64,000 bases of DNA from Mitsuaria sp. 7 (GTDB taxonomy: Bacteria > Pseudomonadota > Gammaproteobacteria > Burkholderiales > Burkholderiaceae_C). A program made the position numbers and the translations under genes. Location: assembly GCF_001653795.1 (NCBI RefSeq), contig NZ_CP011514.1, positions 4,708,727 to 4,772,726 on the forward strand. The letters are read 5' to 3'. The notes under the pieces are model-generated. The model made no database searches. It was not told where the DNA came from and saw only the letters and a list, made by a program, of their open reading frames with translations. Shown here one piece after another: positions 41,948 through 49,591 of the stretch. The first letter of the stretch is position 1; each line of letters starts with the position of its first letter.

Positions 41948-42913
41948 ATGCGGGCTGTCCGACTCCTGGCGCTGGTCTTCTTCGGCCTGCTGATGAGCCT
42001 CGGCATGCTGCCGCGGGCGCGCGCGCAGGACGTCCAGCCGATTCCGCCGCTCAGCGGTCGCGTCATCGACCAGACCGGCACGCTGAACGCCGCGCAGCGC
42101 GAGGCGCTGGACGCGAAGCTCGCCGCCTTCGAGCGCGAGGCCGGCCCGCAGATCGTGGTGCTGATGGTGCGCACGACCGCGCCGGAGGACATCGCCGCGT
42201 TCGCGCAACGTCTCGGCGACCAGTGGAAGATCGGCCGCCGCGACGTCGGTGACGGGCTGCTGGTCATCGTCGCCAAGGACGACCGGCGCATCAACATCCA
42301 GACGGCCAAGGCGCTGGAGGGCGCGGTGCCCGACCTTGCCGCGCGGCAGATCATCGAGCGCGACATCACGCCCGCGTTCAAGGCCGGCGACTATGCCGGC
42401 GGACTGAACCGCGCGATCGATTCGCTGCAGGCGCGCATTCGCGGCGAGCATCTGCCGGCGCCGGCGCCGACGCCGCGGACGTCGAAGTCCGGCGGCGGGC
42501 ACAACATCGACATCGGCGAGATCGCGATGATCGCGTTCCTCGCCGTGCCGCTGGTGGGCGCGGTGCTGACCTCGATCTTCGGCCGCAAGATCGGCAGCGT
42601 GTTCACCGGCGCGGGCGCGGGCGTCGTCGGCTGGAGGCTGAGCAACAGCCTGCTGCTGGGCGCCGGCGCGGCGGTCGCGTCGCTGATCCTGGTCGGCGTG
42701 CTCGGCATCGGCGCGGCGCGACGACGCAGCGCAAGTCCGTCGTATGGCGGCTACCGGCGCAGCGCGCATGGATCGGGCGGCATCGCGCCGCCGATCATCT
42801 GGGGCGGCGGCGGCAGTTTTGGCGACGGCGGCGGCGGCAGCAGCGACGGGGGCGGCTTCTCCTCCGGCGGGGGTGGCGACTTCGGCGGCGGCGGCGCTTC
42901 GGGAGACTGGTGA
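41948..42913 (+). CDS. TPM domain protein (YgcG-like), secreted and membrane-anchored
   Basis: A 321-aa protein. Signal peptide (cleaved near PRARAQD, about residue 27), then a TPM_phosphatase domain (about 30-165: [38 protein letters not shown]). Two hydrophobic helices follow (about 195-225 and 230-255), then a Gly/Ser-rich tail ending GGGASGDW that is typical for the family. The TPM domain of plant TLP18.3 has weak phosphatase activity. It lies ten bases after lemA and overlaps the next TPM gene by four bases (ATGA). Confidence 0.93.
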   Translation: MRAVRLLALVFFGLLMSLGMLPRARAQDVQPIPPLSGRVIDQTGTLNAAQREALDAKLAAFEREAGPQIVVLMVRTTAPEDIAAFAQRLGDQWKIGRRDVGDGLLVIVAKDDRRINIQTAKALEGAVPDLAARQIIERDITPAFKAGDYAGGLNRAIDSLQARIRGEHLPAPAPTPRTSKSGGGHNIDIGEIAMIAFLAVPLVGAVLTSIFGRKIGSVFTGAGAGVVGWRLSNSLLLGAGAAVASLILVGVLGIGAARRRSASPSYGGYRRSAHGSGGIAPPIIWGGGGSFGDGGGGSSDGGGFSSGGGGDFGGGGASGDW

Positions 42914-43461
42914 TGGACCGACCCACCGACCGCGACATCCGCCACGCCGGCGACACGAGCCGGCTGGGTCGCTTCTTCCGCCACCGTTTCTGGGACGAGG
43001 CCGACGTGCGGCGCGTGCTGCCGTCGGCGGCGCTCGCGCGTCTGTCCGCGCGCGTCACCGAGAGCGAACTGAGCCACGCCGGCGAGATCCGCCTGTGCGT
43101 CGAGGCCAGCCTGCCGATCAGCTACCTGTGGCGCGGCCTGACGGCGCGACAGCGCGCGCTCGCGCTGTTCGGCAAGCTGCGCGTGTGGGACACCGAGCAC
43201 AACAACGGCGTGCTCATCTATCTGCTGCTCGCGGAGCACGCGATCGAGATCGTCGCGGACCGCGGGCTGAACCAGCGCGTCAGCGCGGCGCAGTGGCAGC
43301 CCATCGTCGACGGGCTGCGGCAGTCGCTGCGCGGCAGGCAGTTCGAGCAGGGACTGGTGGAAGCGATCCGCGCCGTCGAGGCGCTGCTGGCGCAGCACTT
43401 CCCGCCGCAGGCCGGCGTGGTGCCGCGCAACGAACTGCCCGACGCGGTGGTCGTGCTGTAG
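42910..43461 (+). CDS. second TPM domain protein
   Basis: A 183-aa TPM_phosphatase protein without signal peptide. Features are ESELSHAGEIRLCVEASLP, the central FGKLRVWDTEHNNGVLIYLLLAEHAIEIVAD, and a C-terminal helix. It is the shorter TPM paralogue that normally follows lemA and the YgcG-like gene, and it is translationally coupled to the latter. It ends ten bases before a REP-like palindromic repeat shared with the convergent ppk2 gene. Confidence 0.93.
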   Translation: MMDRPTDRDIRHAGDTSRLGRFFRHRFWDEADVRRVLPSAALARLSARVTESELSHAGEIRLCVEASLPISYLWRGLTARQRALALFGKLRVWDTEHNNGVLIYLLLAEHAIEIVADRGLNQRVSAAQWQPIVDGLRQSLRGRQFEQGLVEAIRAVEALLAQHFPPQAGVVPRNELPDAVVVL

Positions 43462-43471
43462 CGCTCTCTTG

Positions 43472-43511
43472 CTCCCTCTCCCGCTTGCGGGAGAGGGTGG
43501 GGGTGAGGGCC
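43472..43511 (-). repeat. 40-base REP-like palindromic repeat, second intact copy
   Basis: Identical over 40 bases to 19661-19700. It lies between the convergent TPM and ppk2 genes, ten bases past one stop and 35 bases from the other, where its 11-bp stem can act as a bidirectional terminator. Confidence 0.9.
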
Positions 43512-43546
43512 AGCGGCGGTGGAAGTGCCTAAGCCGCCTTGCGACT

Positions 43547-44395
43547 TCAGAGACTCTTGATCGGCTTGAGCTTCCAGTCGAACCGCTCTTCCTTCAGCCC
43601 GCCCTTCACCGCCGGGAACTGCAGTTCCTTCGCCGGCACGGTCACGTCCGGCAGATGGTCCAGCAGATGGCGGATCAGCGTCAGCCGGCCGCGCCGCTGA
43701 TCGTTGAAATCGACCAGCGTCCAAGGCGCCTGCTTCGTGTGCGTGTGCGCCAGCATGCGGTCGCGCGCACGGCCGTAGTCTTCGTAATGCTGTCTCGCCT
43801 CGAGGTCGATCGGCGACAGCTTCCACTGCTTCAGCGGATCCTCCGCGCGTTCGGCGAAGCGCTCTTCCTGCTGCTGCTGGTCGACCGTCAGCCAATACTT
43901 GAACAGCAGCAGGCCGTCGTCCACGAGCAGCCGCTCCAGCACCGGCGCCTGCTTGAGGAAGTCGTCCGTCTGCTGCGGCGTGCAGAAGCCCATCACCGCT
44001 TCGACGCCGGCGCGGTTGTACCAGCTGCGATCGAAGAGCACGATCTCGCCGGCCGACGGCAGGTGCGTCATGTAGCGTTGGAAGTACCACTCGCCCTGCT
44101 CGCGCTCGCTGGGCTTGCCGAGCGCGACGGTGCGGCACTGGCGCGGGCTCAGCGTCTCGGAGATCGCGCTGATGACGCCGCCCTTTCCCGCCGTGTCGCG
44201 GCCCTCGACGATCACCAGCAGCCGCTTGCGCGCGTGCTGCAGCCAGCGCCCGAGGTTGTTGAGCTCGACCTGCATCGGCTGCAGGCGCTCCAGGTAGTCC
44301 GACTTCGAGAGCTTGCCGTTCTTGCCGTTGCCGTTCCTGTCGCTGCTCTTGTCGTCGCCGCGCTTGCCACCGTTCTTGGACTTCTTGTCGGCCAT
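43547..44395 (-). CDS. ppk2: polyphosphate kinase 2
   Basis: A 282-aa PPK2. Walker A VEGRDTAGKGGVISAI, lid and Walker B region FDRSWYNRAGVEAVMGF, and the conserved VDFNDQRRGRLTLIRHLLD towards the end. PPK2 enzymes use polyphosphate to phosphorylate nucleotides (class I prefers ADP or GDP). The Lys/Asn/Gly-rich N-terminal tail (about 1-30) is variable in the family. Start at 44395 (MADKKSKNGG). It lies 73 bases downstream of the mutarotase gene on the same strand and may be the last gene of the long minus-strand run. Confidence 0.95.
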   Translation of the reverse strand: MADKKSKNGGKRGDDKSSDRNGNGKNGKLSKSDYLERLQPMQVELNNLGRWLQHARKRLLVIVEGRDTAGKGGVISAISETLSPRQCRTVALGKPSEREQGEWYFQRYMTHLPSAGEIVLFDRSWYNRAGVEAVMGFCTPQQTDDFLKQAPVLERLLVDDGLLLFKYWLTVDQQQQEERFAERAEDPLKQWKLSPIDLEARQHYEDYGRARDRMLAHTHTKQAPWTLVDFNDQRRGRLTLIRHLLDHLPDVTVPAKELQFPAVKGGLKEERFDWKLKPIKSL

Positions 44396-44468
44396 GCCGT
44401 CTCCGTGCCGTGAAGGACGGGCCAGCTTACCGCGCATCGCCGCCGCTGCGGCGAACGCGGGAACGGGG

Positions 44469-45314
44469 TCAGAGCAGCTCGAGCGTCTGCATCCCCGCCC
44501 AGGTCTCGCCCGGCGGCAGTTCGATCGGCTTGAGCACCTGCGCGGCCTCGACGCACAGCATCTGCTTCCAGCCGCCCTCGGGCATGTCGGCCAGCGCGTC
44601 GCCCTTGGCCTGGCCCGGATTCCAGACCACGGCGTCGGTGAAGCCCTGCTGGCGGATCGCGAGGCGGCGGTCGCCGTCGCGCAGGGTCAGGTCGTGCTTC
44701 GCGTCCTGGTAGATGCGGTCCGTCTCGCCGTCCAGGCGCAGCAGGTCTTCGTGCTGGGTGCCGGCGCGGTCGATGGTCGCGTCCCAGTAGGCCAGGCCGG
44801 ACAGGCCTTGCACCGAGGCCGACATGATCTGCGTCAGCCGCAGGTAGGTGTGCAGCGCGGCGGTGAAGGACAACGGCGCCTCGCCCTTGTTCTCGCAGGC
44901 CAGCTCGATCTGGAGCGCGCGGCCGGCGATGCGGATGCTGATCTCGGCCTCGAAGGCATGCGGCCAGACCATGCGCGTGGCGGCGTCGTCGGTCAGGCGC
45001 AGGACGGCGAGCGCGTCCTCCTTGCCGGACTCGGCGCTGACCAGTTGCCAGGGCTTGCCGCGCGCGAAGCCGTGGCGCTGCAGCGGACCGCGGGTGGAGA
45101 ACTGCGGAAAGATCACCGGCACGCCGCCGCGGATCGCCTGGCCGCTGGCGAAGGCGCTCTTCGGAGACAGGAACAGCTGCTCGTCGGCGCCGGCAGGCAC
45201 CCACGACACCAGATGGGCGCCGTGCAGCAGCAGCGTCGCGCGGGCGCCGCCCGGGGCGCGGAGTTCGAGGGCTTCAAGGCCCTGGTGGCGGGTGATGGCG
45301 ATCGGAGTGGTCAT
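44469..45314 (-). CDS. yeaD: D-hexose-6-phosphate mutarotase (YeaD-like)
   Basis: A 281-aa aldose-1-epimerase-fold protein. Family features: GGARATLLLHGAHLVSWVP early, AIRGGVPVIFPQF, HGFARGKPW, and TYLRL and VVWNPGQAKGDALADMPEGGW later, where catalytic His and Glu lie. It interconverts anomers of glucose-6-phosphate and related sugars in the cytoplasm. It lies nine bases from the DUF799 gene on the same strand, although a functional link with the envelope genes upstream is not evident. Confidence 0.93.
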   Translation of the reverse strand: MTTPIAITRHQGLEALELRAPGGARATLLLHGAHLVSWVPAGADEQLFLSPKSAFASGQAIRGGVPVIFPQFSTRGPLQRHGFARGKPWQLVSAESGKEDALAVLRLTDDAATRMVWPHAFEAEISIRIAGRALQIELACENKGEAPLSFTAALHTYLRLTQIMSASVQGLSGLAYWDATIDRAGTQHEDLLRLDGETDRIYQDAKHDLTLRDGDRRLAIRQQGFTDAVVWNPGQAKGDALADMPEGGWKQMLCVEAAQVLKPIELPPGETWAGMQTLELL

Positions 45315-45323
45315 GCAAAGCCC

Positions 45324-45995
45324 CTAGTTTTTCACAGCCGGGCGCGCCCGGGGACCGGGCAACAGGCCATTGGGGGCGTTGACCAGACGATTGCCGGCCA
45401 CGCCGGCGATCTGGTAGCTGCGATCGGACAGGTTGTTGGCGATCTGATCCACCAGCGCCTTCACCAGCAGCCCCACCAGTCCGCCCTGGCTGTTGTTGTT
45501 CTGCTCGGCGCTGGAGGCCGTGGCCTTGCCGTCCCACAGCGGCGTGCCCGTGCGCAGGTCCACCAGCCGGGCTTGCACCTCGACCACGGTCTCGCTGGAC
45601 AGCACCCGGTAGACCGAGCCGTACTGCTTCACGCCGACATACAGCACGGCATCGGCGCCGAAGATCTGGCGCAGCTTCACCGGGTCGATGTTGTGCGCGT
45701 CGACCGGCGTGGTGATGCCGTTGGTGCGCAGGGCCTCGTCGACCAGCGTCACCGGCAGGACGTAGTAACCGGCCTCGGCCAGCGGCATCGACAGGTTGGA
45801 CAGCACGCCGTAGGTGGCGTTCACGTCGGGCGTGTCGTTGACCGGCGGCAGCACCAGCAGCGAGGCCGGCTTCGCTTCCTTCAGCGCGGTGTAGTCGTAG
45901 GGCGTGCCGGGCGTGGCGCAGCCGGTGAGCGCGGCCAGCACGGCGAGCACGGTCACAGCGCCCAGGCGGCGGATCAGGGACAGAGGATTCATCAT
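45324..45995 (-). CDS. DUF799 (GNA1162-type) lipoprotein
   Basis: A 223-aa lipoprotein with signal and lipobox LTGCATPG (Cys about 24). The core matches the GNA1162/DUF799 family: ASLLVLPPVNDTPDVNATYGVLSNLSMPLAEAGYY, IFGADAVLYVGVKQYGS and VQARLVDLRTGTPLWDGKA. Neisserial GNA1162 is an outer-membrane lipoprotein with a TolB-like fold that resembles CsgG/transport accessory proteins. It is the third gene of a CsgG-DUF4810-DUF799 set; its start overlaps the DUF4810 gene? No: it lies 19 bases downstream of that gene's stop region. Confidence 0.93.
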   Translation of the reverse strand: MMNPLSLIRRLGAVTVLAVLAALTGCATPGTPYDYTALKEAKPASLLVLPPVNDTPDVNATYGVLSNLSMPLAEAGYYVLPVTLVDEALRTNGITTPVDAHNIDPVKLRQIFGADAVLYVGVKQYGSVYRVLSSETVVEVQARLVDLRTGTPLWDGKATASSAEQNNNSQGGLVGLLVKALVDQIANNLSDRSYQIAGVAGNRLVNAPNGLLPGPRARPAVKN

Positions 45996-46014
45996 GAGGG
46001 GTTCTCCCGGACGC

Positions 46015-46464
46015 TCAGACACCGCTCGCCGGCTTGGCGGGCGAGGCTGGCGAGATGGGCACGGACGCCGTGGCGGCGGCGGCGGAGGCCGCTGCGGTCT
46101 TCTCGGACGGCTTCTTCAGCAGGAAGTCGACGAAGGCGGCGGACTCCGGGAACAGCGCGCGCTCGGCTTCCAGATGCGCGCGCGCGGCGTCGTCGTTGCC
46201 GACCTTCGCGTACAGCAGCGCCAGATGGCCGTGCAGTCCGGGCGGGGTCGCTTCGTTGGCGGCCTTGTTCTTGATGAGCTGCGATTCCAGCTGTGTGATC
46301 TGGTCGCCCGGCGCCGTGCCGTTGGTCTTGAAGTACTGGTAGACGCTGCCCTGATAGCCGCCCCATTGGTACAGCGGCTTCTGCGGCTTGGCGCAGGCGG
46401 TCATCAGCAGGGCGAGCGCGGCCAGCGCGCCCACGCGGAGCGCGCGTTGCATGCGGTGGGTCAT
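46015..46464 (-). CDS. DUF4810 lipoprotein
   Basis: A 149-aa lipoprotein (lipobox LMTACAKP, Cys about 24). The signature is KPLYQWGGYQGSVYQYFK, followed by a TPR-like helical part (LHGHLALLYAKVGNDDAARAHLEAERALFPES) and an Ala/Ser/Pro-rich tail. DUF4810 proteins are the middle partner of the CsgG/DUF4810/DUF799 sets found in many proteobacteria. Gaps to both partners are 14 and 19 bases, so the three are co-transcribed. Confidence 0.94.
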   Translation of the reverse strand: MTHRMQRALRVGALAALALLMTACAKPQKPLYQWGGYQGSVYQYFKTNGTAPGDQITQLESQLIKNKAANEATPPGLHGHLALLYAKVGNDDAARAHLEAERALFPESAAFVDFLLKKPSEKTAAASAAAATASVPISPASPAKPASGV

Positions 46465-46478
46465 GTGCGGACTCCTGC

Positions 46479-47165
46479 TCAGCGCGCCGCTTGCGGCTTC
46501 CAGGCGCCGTTGTCGATGCCGGCGACCATCGTGTTGACGGCCTCCTTGATCGCCAGGTCCAGGACCTTGCCGTTGAGCGTGGCGTCGTAGCTGGCGGTGC
46601 CGCCGAAACCGACGACTTCGCGGGTCGACAGCTCGTACTCGCCGGCGCCCTGCGCGGAGTAGACGACTTCCGAGGTCTGGCTGTTCACGATGTTCAGCGT
46701 CACCTTGGCGTAGGCGATCTGCTTCTTGCCGCGACCCAGCACGCCGAACAGCTGCTGGTCGCCGACTTCCTTGCGGCCGAACTCCGTCACCGAGCCCGTG
46801 ACCAGGAAGTCCGCGCCCTTGATCGCCAGCGTGCTGTTCTTGAACTTGGCTTCCTGCTGCGCCTCTTCGAGGTTGTCGCGGTCCAGCACGTTGAAGCGGT
46901 TGGTCTGCTGCAGGTGGGCGATCAGGATGGACTTGGACTGGCCGCCCAGGCGATCGATGGCGTCGGCGAACATGCCGCGCATGAAGCTCGAACGGTTCTC
47001 GAACTTGCCCACCGCGATCGGCGCGCGCTGACCCTGGTACTGGGCCGGCGCCGGCGTGGTGGCGCGCGGGACCTCGATGGTGCGGGACTGCTCGGTGGCG
47101 CAGCCGAAGAGCGCGGTCAGCGCGAGTGCGATCGTGGCGCCACGCGCCAGGACTTGGAATGACAT
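46479..47165 (-). CDS. CsgG/HfaB family outer-membrane lipoprotein
   Basis: A 228-aa lipoprotein (lipobox LFGCATEQ, Cys about 22) of the CsgG/HfaB family: RAPIAVGKFENRSSFMRGMFAD, a dimer-type NRFNVLDRDNLEEAQQEAKF, KGADFLVTGSVTEFGRKEV, and VTLNIVNSQTSEVVYSAQGAGEYELS. CsgG forms the nonameric curli secretion pore and HfaB anchors holdfast. No curli (csgA/B/E/F) gene is here. The PPTase gene of the pigment cluster ends ten bases upstream, so this trio lies at the tail of that operon. Confidence 0.93.
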   Translation of the reverse strand: MSFQVLARGATIALALTALFGCATEQSRTIEVPRATTPAPAQYQGQRAPIAVGKFENRSSFMRGMFADAIDRLGGQSKSILIAHLQQTNRFNVLDRDNLEEAQQEAKFKNSTLAIKGADFLVTGSVTEFGRKEVGDQQLFGVLGRGKKQIAYAKVTLNIVNSQTSEVVYSAQGAGEYELSTREVVGFGGTASYDATLNGKVLDLAIKEAVNTMVAGIDNGAWKPQAAR

Positions 47166-47175
47166 GGGAACTCCC

Positions 47176-47934
47176 TCAAAAGCAGGATTCTAGAAGCCGC
47201 CAGCGCAGAGGCTCGCCGGCCAAAGCGGCAGGAAGGTCAACGCAACGCAGCCCCCTCCCGATGACACCGGGATCGACGACGACCGCGAGCATCAGGCCGA
47301 GGCCGTCCACACGGGCGCAGGCGCAGTCCGCGGGCCGGTCATCGGACGTGGCAGAGGTGGCGGACATGGCGGACGCGGTGGTGTCGTCCTGCGGATGGAA
47401 TTCGAGCGAGCGCATCAGCGCGAAATCGAGACCGCGTCCGCGGCACTTCAACCACGCTTCCTTGAGCGTCCACCAGCCATAGAAGACGGCGAGCGCATCG
47501 CTGTCGTGCCCTGCGGCCAGCAGGCGCCCGATCTCCGCGCATTGCGCGTCGCCATGCACCTGCCGCGACAACGCGATCAGATCGCCGCGACGCGGCCGCA
47601 GCACTTCGAGGTCGACGCCGATCGGCCGCGCGGAGGCACCGGCGAACAACCAGTCGCCGCTGTGGGACAGATTGATGTGCCCGGACGGCAGCGTGCTGCG
47701 ACCGTGGGCATCGATGTCGGGAGGAACGGACGCAAGCTGCCTCAGCAACCGGCGTCCGTCGACGAAACGCTCCCGCGCGTCGTCGTGCCGGCGTGCCGCG
47801 AGCCGGGCGCGCTCGCCCGGCAGCAGGTCTTCAACGGACAACGCCGGGCCGGACAAGCCGGCCCGCGTCGTCAGCGCCAGACGCAGGACAGGCGGCGACA
47901 TGGCGCTCGCGGTGTCCGCCGATGTCCGCGTCAC
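47176..47934 (-). CDS. 4'-phosphopantetheinyl transferase
   Basis: A 252-aa Sfp-like PPTase. Core motifs: SGHINLSHSGDWLFAG, PIGVDLEVLRPR (Mg-binding Asp/Glu) and FYGWWTLKEAWLKCRG. It transfers the phosphopantetheine arm of CoA to acyl carrier proteins, needed by the polyene synthase upstream. Translation may start at GTG 47934, which overlaps the upstream stop (GTGA); an ATG at 47901 (MSPPVL) is the alternative. A dedicated PPTase is common in aryl polyene clusters. Confidence 0.92.
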   Translation of the reverse strand: MTRTSADTASAMSPPVLRLALTTRAGLSGPALSVEDLLPGERARLAARRHDDARERFVDGRRLLRQLASVPPDIDAHGRSTLPSGHINLSHSGDWLFAGASARPIGVDLEVLRPRRGDLIALSRQVHGDAQCAEIGRLLAAGHDSDALAVFYGWWTLKEAWLKCRGRGLDFALMRSLEFHPQDDTTASAMSATSATSDDRPADCACARVDGLGLMLAVVVDPGVIGRGLRCVDLPAALAGEPLRWRLLESCF

Positions 47935-48518
47935 TTGTTGGCGATGGCCAGGTCGTCAGCGCCTGTCGGACCGCCACGGGCGACCTTGTAGTTGTCCAGC
48001 AGGTAGGCGCTGGCCAGGTTGGCGACACGCGTCAGCATCAGGTCGTCGTGAATGCCGACGGTGTAGCCCGCCGCCCATGCTTCGGCCCGCTGGAAGAACA
48101 CGGGCGACGCGATCTCGCGTCCCGACTGGTCGGCGATCTTCAGACGCATCAGCACGCCCGAGCTGCCGGCGAGCGGACCGAACAGCACGCGGGACGCACG
48201 CCCGGTGAACTCCAGCTGCTCGATCACCGGCGTGACCGTCAGCGTGCGGCCGTTCTCCGGGCCTGCGTTCCAGAGACGCTTGGAGCCCACCAGGTTCTTG
48301 TCGAAGTTGGTCTGCAGCCGCGCCATCGGGCGGGCGTCCGCCGTGACGCCGTCGGCCAGACGGATGGGCAGCACCTCGATGCGGCCGAAGGCGGCGAAGA
48401 CCTCGGCTGGCGGCGGATTGGTCCGCTCGGTGGTCTTGACCCGCGTGGCGCAGCCTTGCAGCGCGGCCAGGGTCACCAGGCCGGCGACGGCGATCAGGCG
48501 TAGGAATTGACGATGCAT
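47931..48518 (-). CDS. hypothetical lipoprotein of the polyene operon
   Basis: A 195-aa lipoprotein (lipobox LQGCATRV, Cys about 23). A beta-rich core follows (RIEVLPIRLADGVTADARPM, TLTVTPVIEQLEFTGRASRVLFG) of a DUF4410-like kind: small outer-membrane lipoproteins with an N-terminal EVLPI-type strand and a 'V.P.I..' strand in the middle. The family assignment is tentative. It overlaps the PPTase start by four bases and follows another secreted protein gene by 20 bases. A role in envelope delivery of the pigment is inferred from position. Confidence 0.82.
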   Translation of the reverse strand: MHRQFLRLIAVAGLVTLAALQGCATRVKTTERTNPPPAEVFAAFGRIEVLPIRLADGVTADARPMARLQTNFDKNLVGSKRLWNAGPENGRTLTVTPVIEQLEFTGRASRVLFGPLAGSSGVLMRLKIADQSGREIASPVFFQRAEAWAAGYTVGIHDDLMLTRVANLASAYLLDNYKVARGGPTGADDLAIANK

Positions 48519-48538
48519 GAAAGTTTTCCGACCGTGGT

Positions 48539-48961
48539 TCAGCGACGCACTTCTTCCTGGATGTCCTTGCCCAGGTTGATCACCCAGCCGTTGTACAGCG
48601 GGTGGATCTGGGTCACGCCGTCCTTGACGCCCCACAGCAGATCCCTGCTGGACACGTACTTGATCTGGAAGCTCGCTTCGTCGTAGGTCACGGAGACGAC
48701 CGCCTCGTGCTTGCCGTTCTGCTTGTCCAGCACCAGCAGCACTTCGCCGGGCTTCTCTTCGCGGACCTGCCAGGTGCGTTTCGCGCCGGCGCGGATGATG
48801 GCGTCCTTGAGGACTTCGGCACCCGGCGCCTTGCCAGCGGCGTCGGTCACGGTCACGCGCTCCGGCTCCAGCAGCGGCGCAGGGCTGCGGGCAGCCAGCG
48901 CGTTGGTGGCGGCAACGCCCAGCGCGGCGGCCATCAGGCCGGAGATCAACAGCTTCTTCAT
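48539..48961 (-). CDS. small periplasmic protein of the polyene operon
   Basis: A 140-aa protein with a Sec signal peptide (MKKLLISGLMAAALGVAATNALA). The mature part contains LKDAIIRAGAKRTWQVREEKPGEVLLVLD and VVSVTYDEASFQIKYVSS, the alternation expected for a small alpha/beta fold. No Cys; family not recognised. It lies between two other exported proteins in the cluster. Confidence 0.85.
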   Translation of the reverse strand: MKKLLISGLMAAALGVAATNALAARSPAPLLEPERVTVTDAAGKAPGAEVLKDAIIRAGAKRTWQVREEKPGEVLLVLDKQNGKHEAVVSVTYDEASFQIKYVSSRDLLWGVKDGVTQIHPLYNGWVINLGKDIQEEVRR

Positions 48962-49047
48962 TCGGTACTCCCTCGTTCGGACGGTAGGGTGGATCAGCCC
49001 CCCGCGCGCGCCGTCCTGCGCGACACGGGGGGGAAAACCGTTCGCCG

Positions 49048-49518
49048 TTACTCGGCGATCTTGGCGTAGGTGCCCTTCAGCGCGACGCCGATGATCATGG
49101 CGCCGGCATGGCATTCGAAGGTCGTCTCGCTCCGGGTCTCGTTCTTCTTGTAGTAGCTGACCATGTCGACCACCGCGTTGGCGCCTTCGCGCTTGGCGCT
49201 GTTCTGGAAAGCGATCAGCGCGCTCAGCGCGGCCCACTTGCAGCCGAACTCGTCGGACTTGCCGACGCCGTTGGTCTTCTGGTTGGAGCTGTCCGAGCCC
49301 ATGCGCTTCTCGATGCGCGGCGTCTTGGCGCCGGCCAGGAAGAACTTGACCGACCCGTCGAGCTTGCCCTGGGCTTCCGGCATGGCCAGCACGTCGGCCA
49401 GCGGGATGTTGAGCACCGTGTCGCGCGCCTGCGCGGCACCGGCGGCCAGACCCAGCGCGGCGACGCCGACAGCCAGCGAGCGCTTCAGGACGAGGGCGAA
49501 CGTGTTCTTCGTGGTCAT
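49048..49518 (-). CDS. periplasmic protein of the polyene operon, family unclear
   Basis: A 156-aa protein with a signal peptide (cleavage near GAAQA, about 31). Two Cys remain in the mature part (FGCKWAALSAL, FECHAGAMIIGVALKG) and could form a disulfide. The sequence GANAVVDMVSYYKKN recalls YbjQ/RcsF-type small domains, which have a comparable Cys-pair and 'GANAVV' strand. The gene lies between the ketosynthase and the other two exported proteins, with 86- and 73-base gaps that could hold secondary promoters. Confidence 0.85.
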   Translation of the reverse strand: MTTKNTFALVLKRSLAVGVAALGLAAGAAQARDTVLNIPLADVLAMPEAQGKLDGSVKFFLAGAKTPRIEKRMGSDSSNQKTNGVGKSDEFGCKWAALSALIAFQNSAKREGANAVVDMVSYYKKNETRSETTFECHAGAMIIGVALKGTYAKIAE

Positions 49519-49591
49519 GGGTTCCCTTTCTTGAGGACGTCTTGAGGACGTTGATGACGGTGGTCGGGGTGACGGCTCCGCAGCCGCGGAC

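Noticed and set aside
41948..42913. Gly-rich tail as a sign of an elastin- or silk-like surface protein
   Set aside because: A Gly/Ser-rich end with a terminal Trp is normal for YgcG-like TPM proteins.
46479..47165. Curli secretion system
   Set aside because: Only the CsgG-like pore protein is present; no csgA, csgB, csgE or csgF genes adjoin it, and its neighbours are DUF4810 and DUF799.
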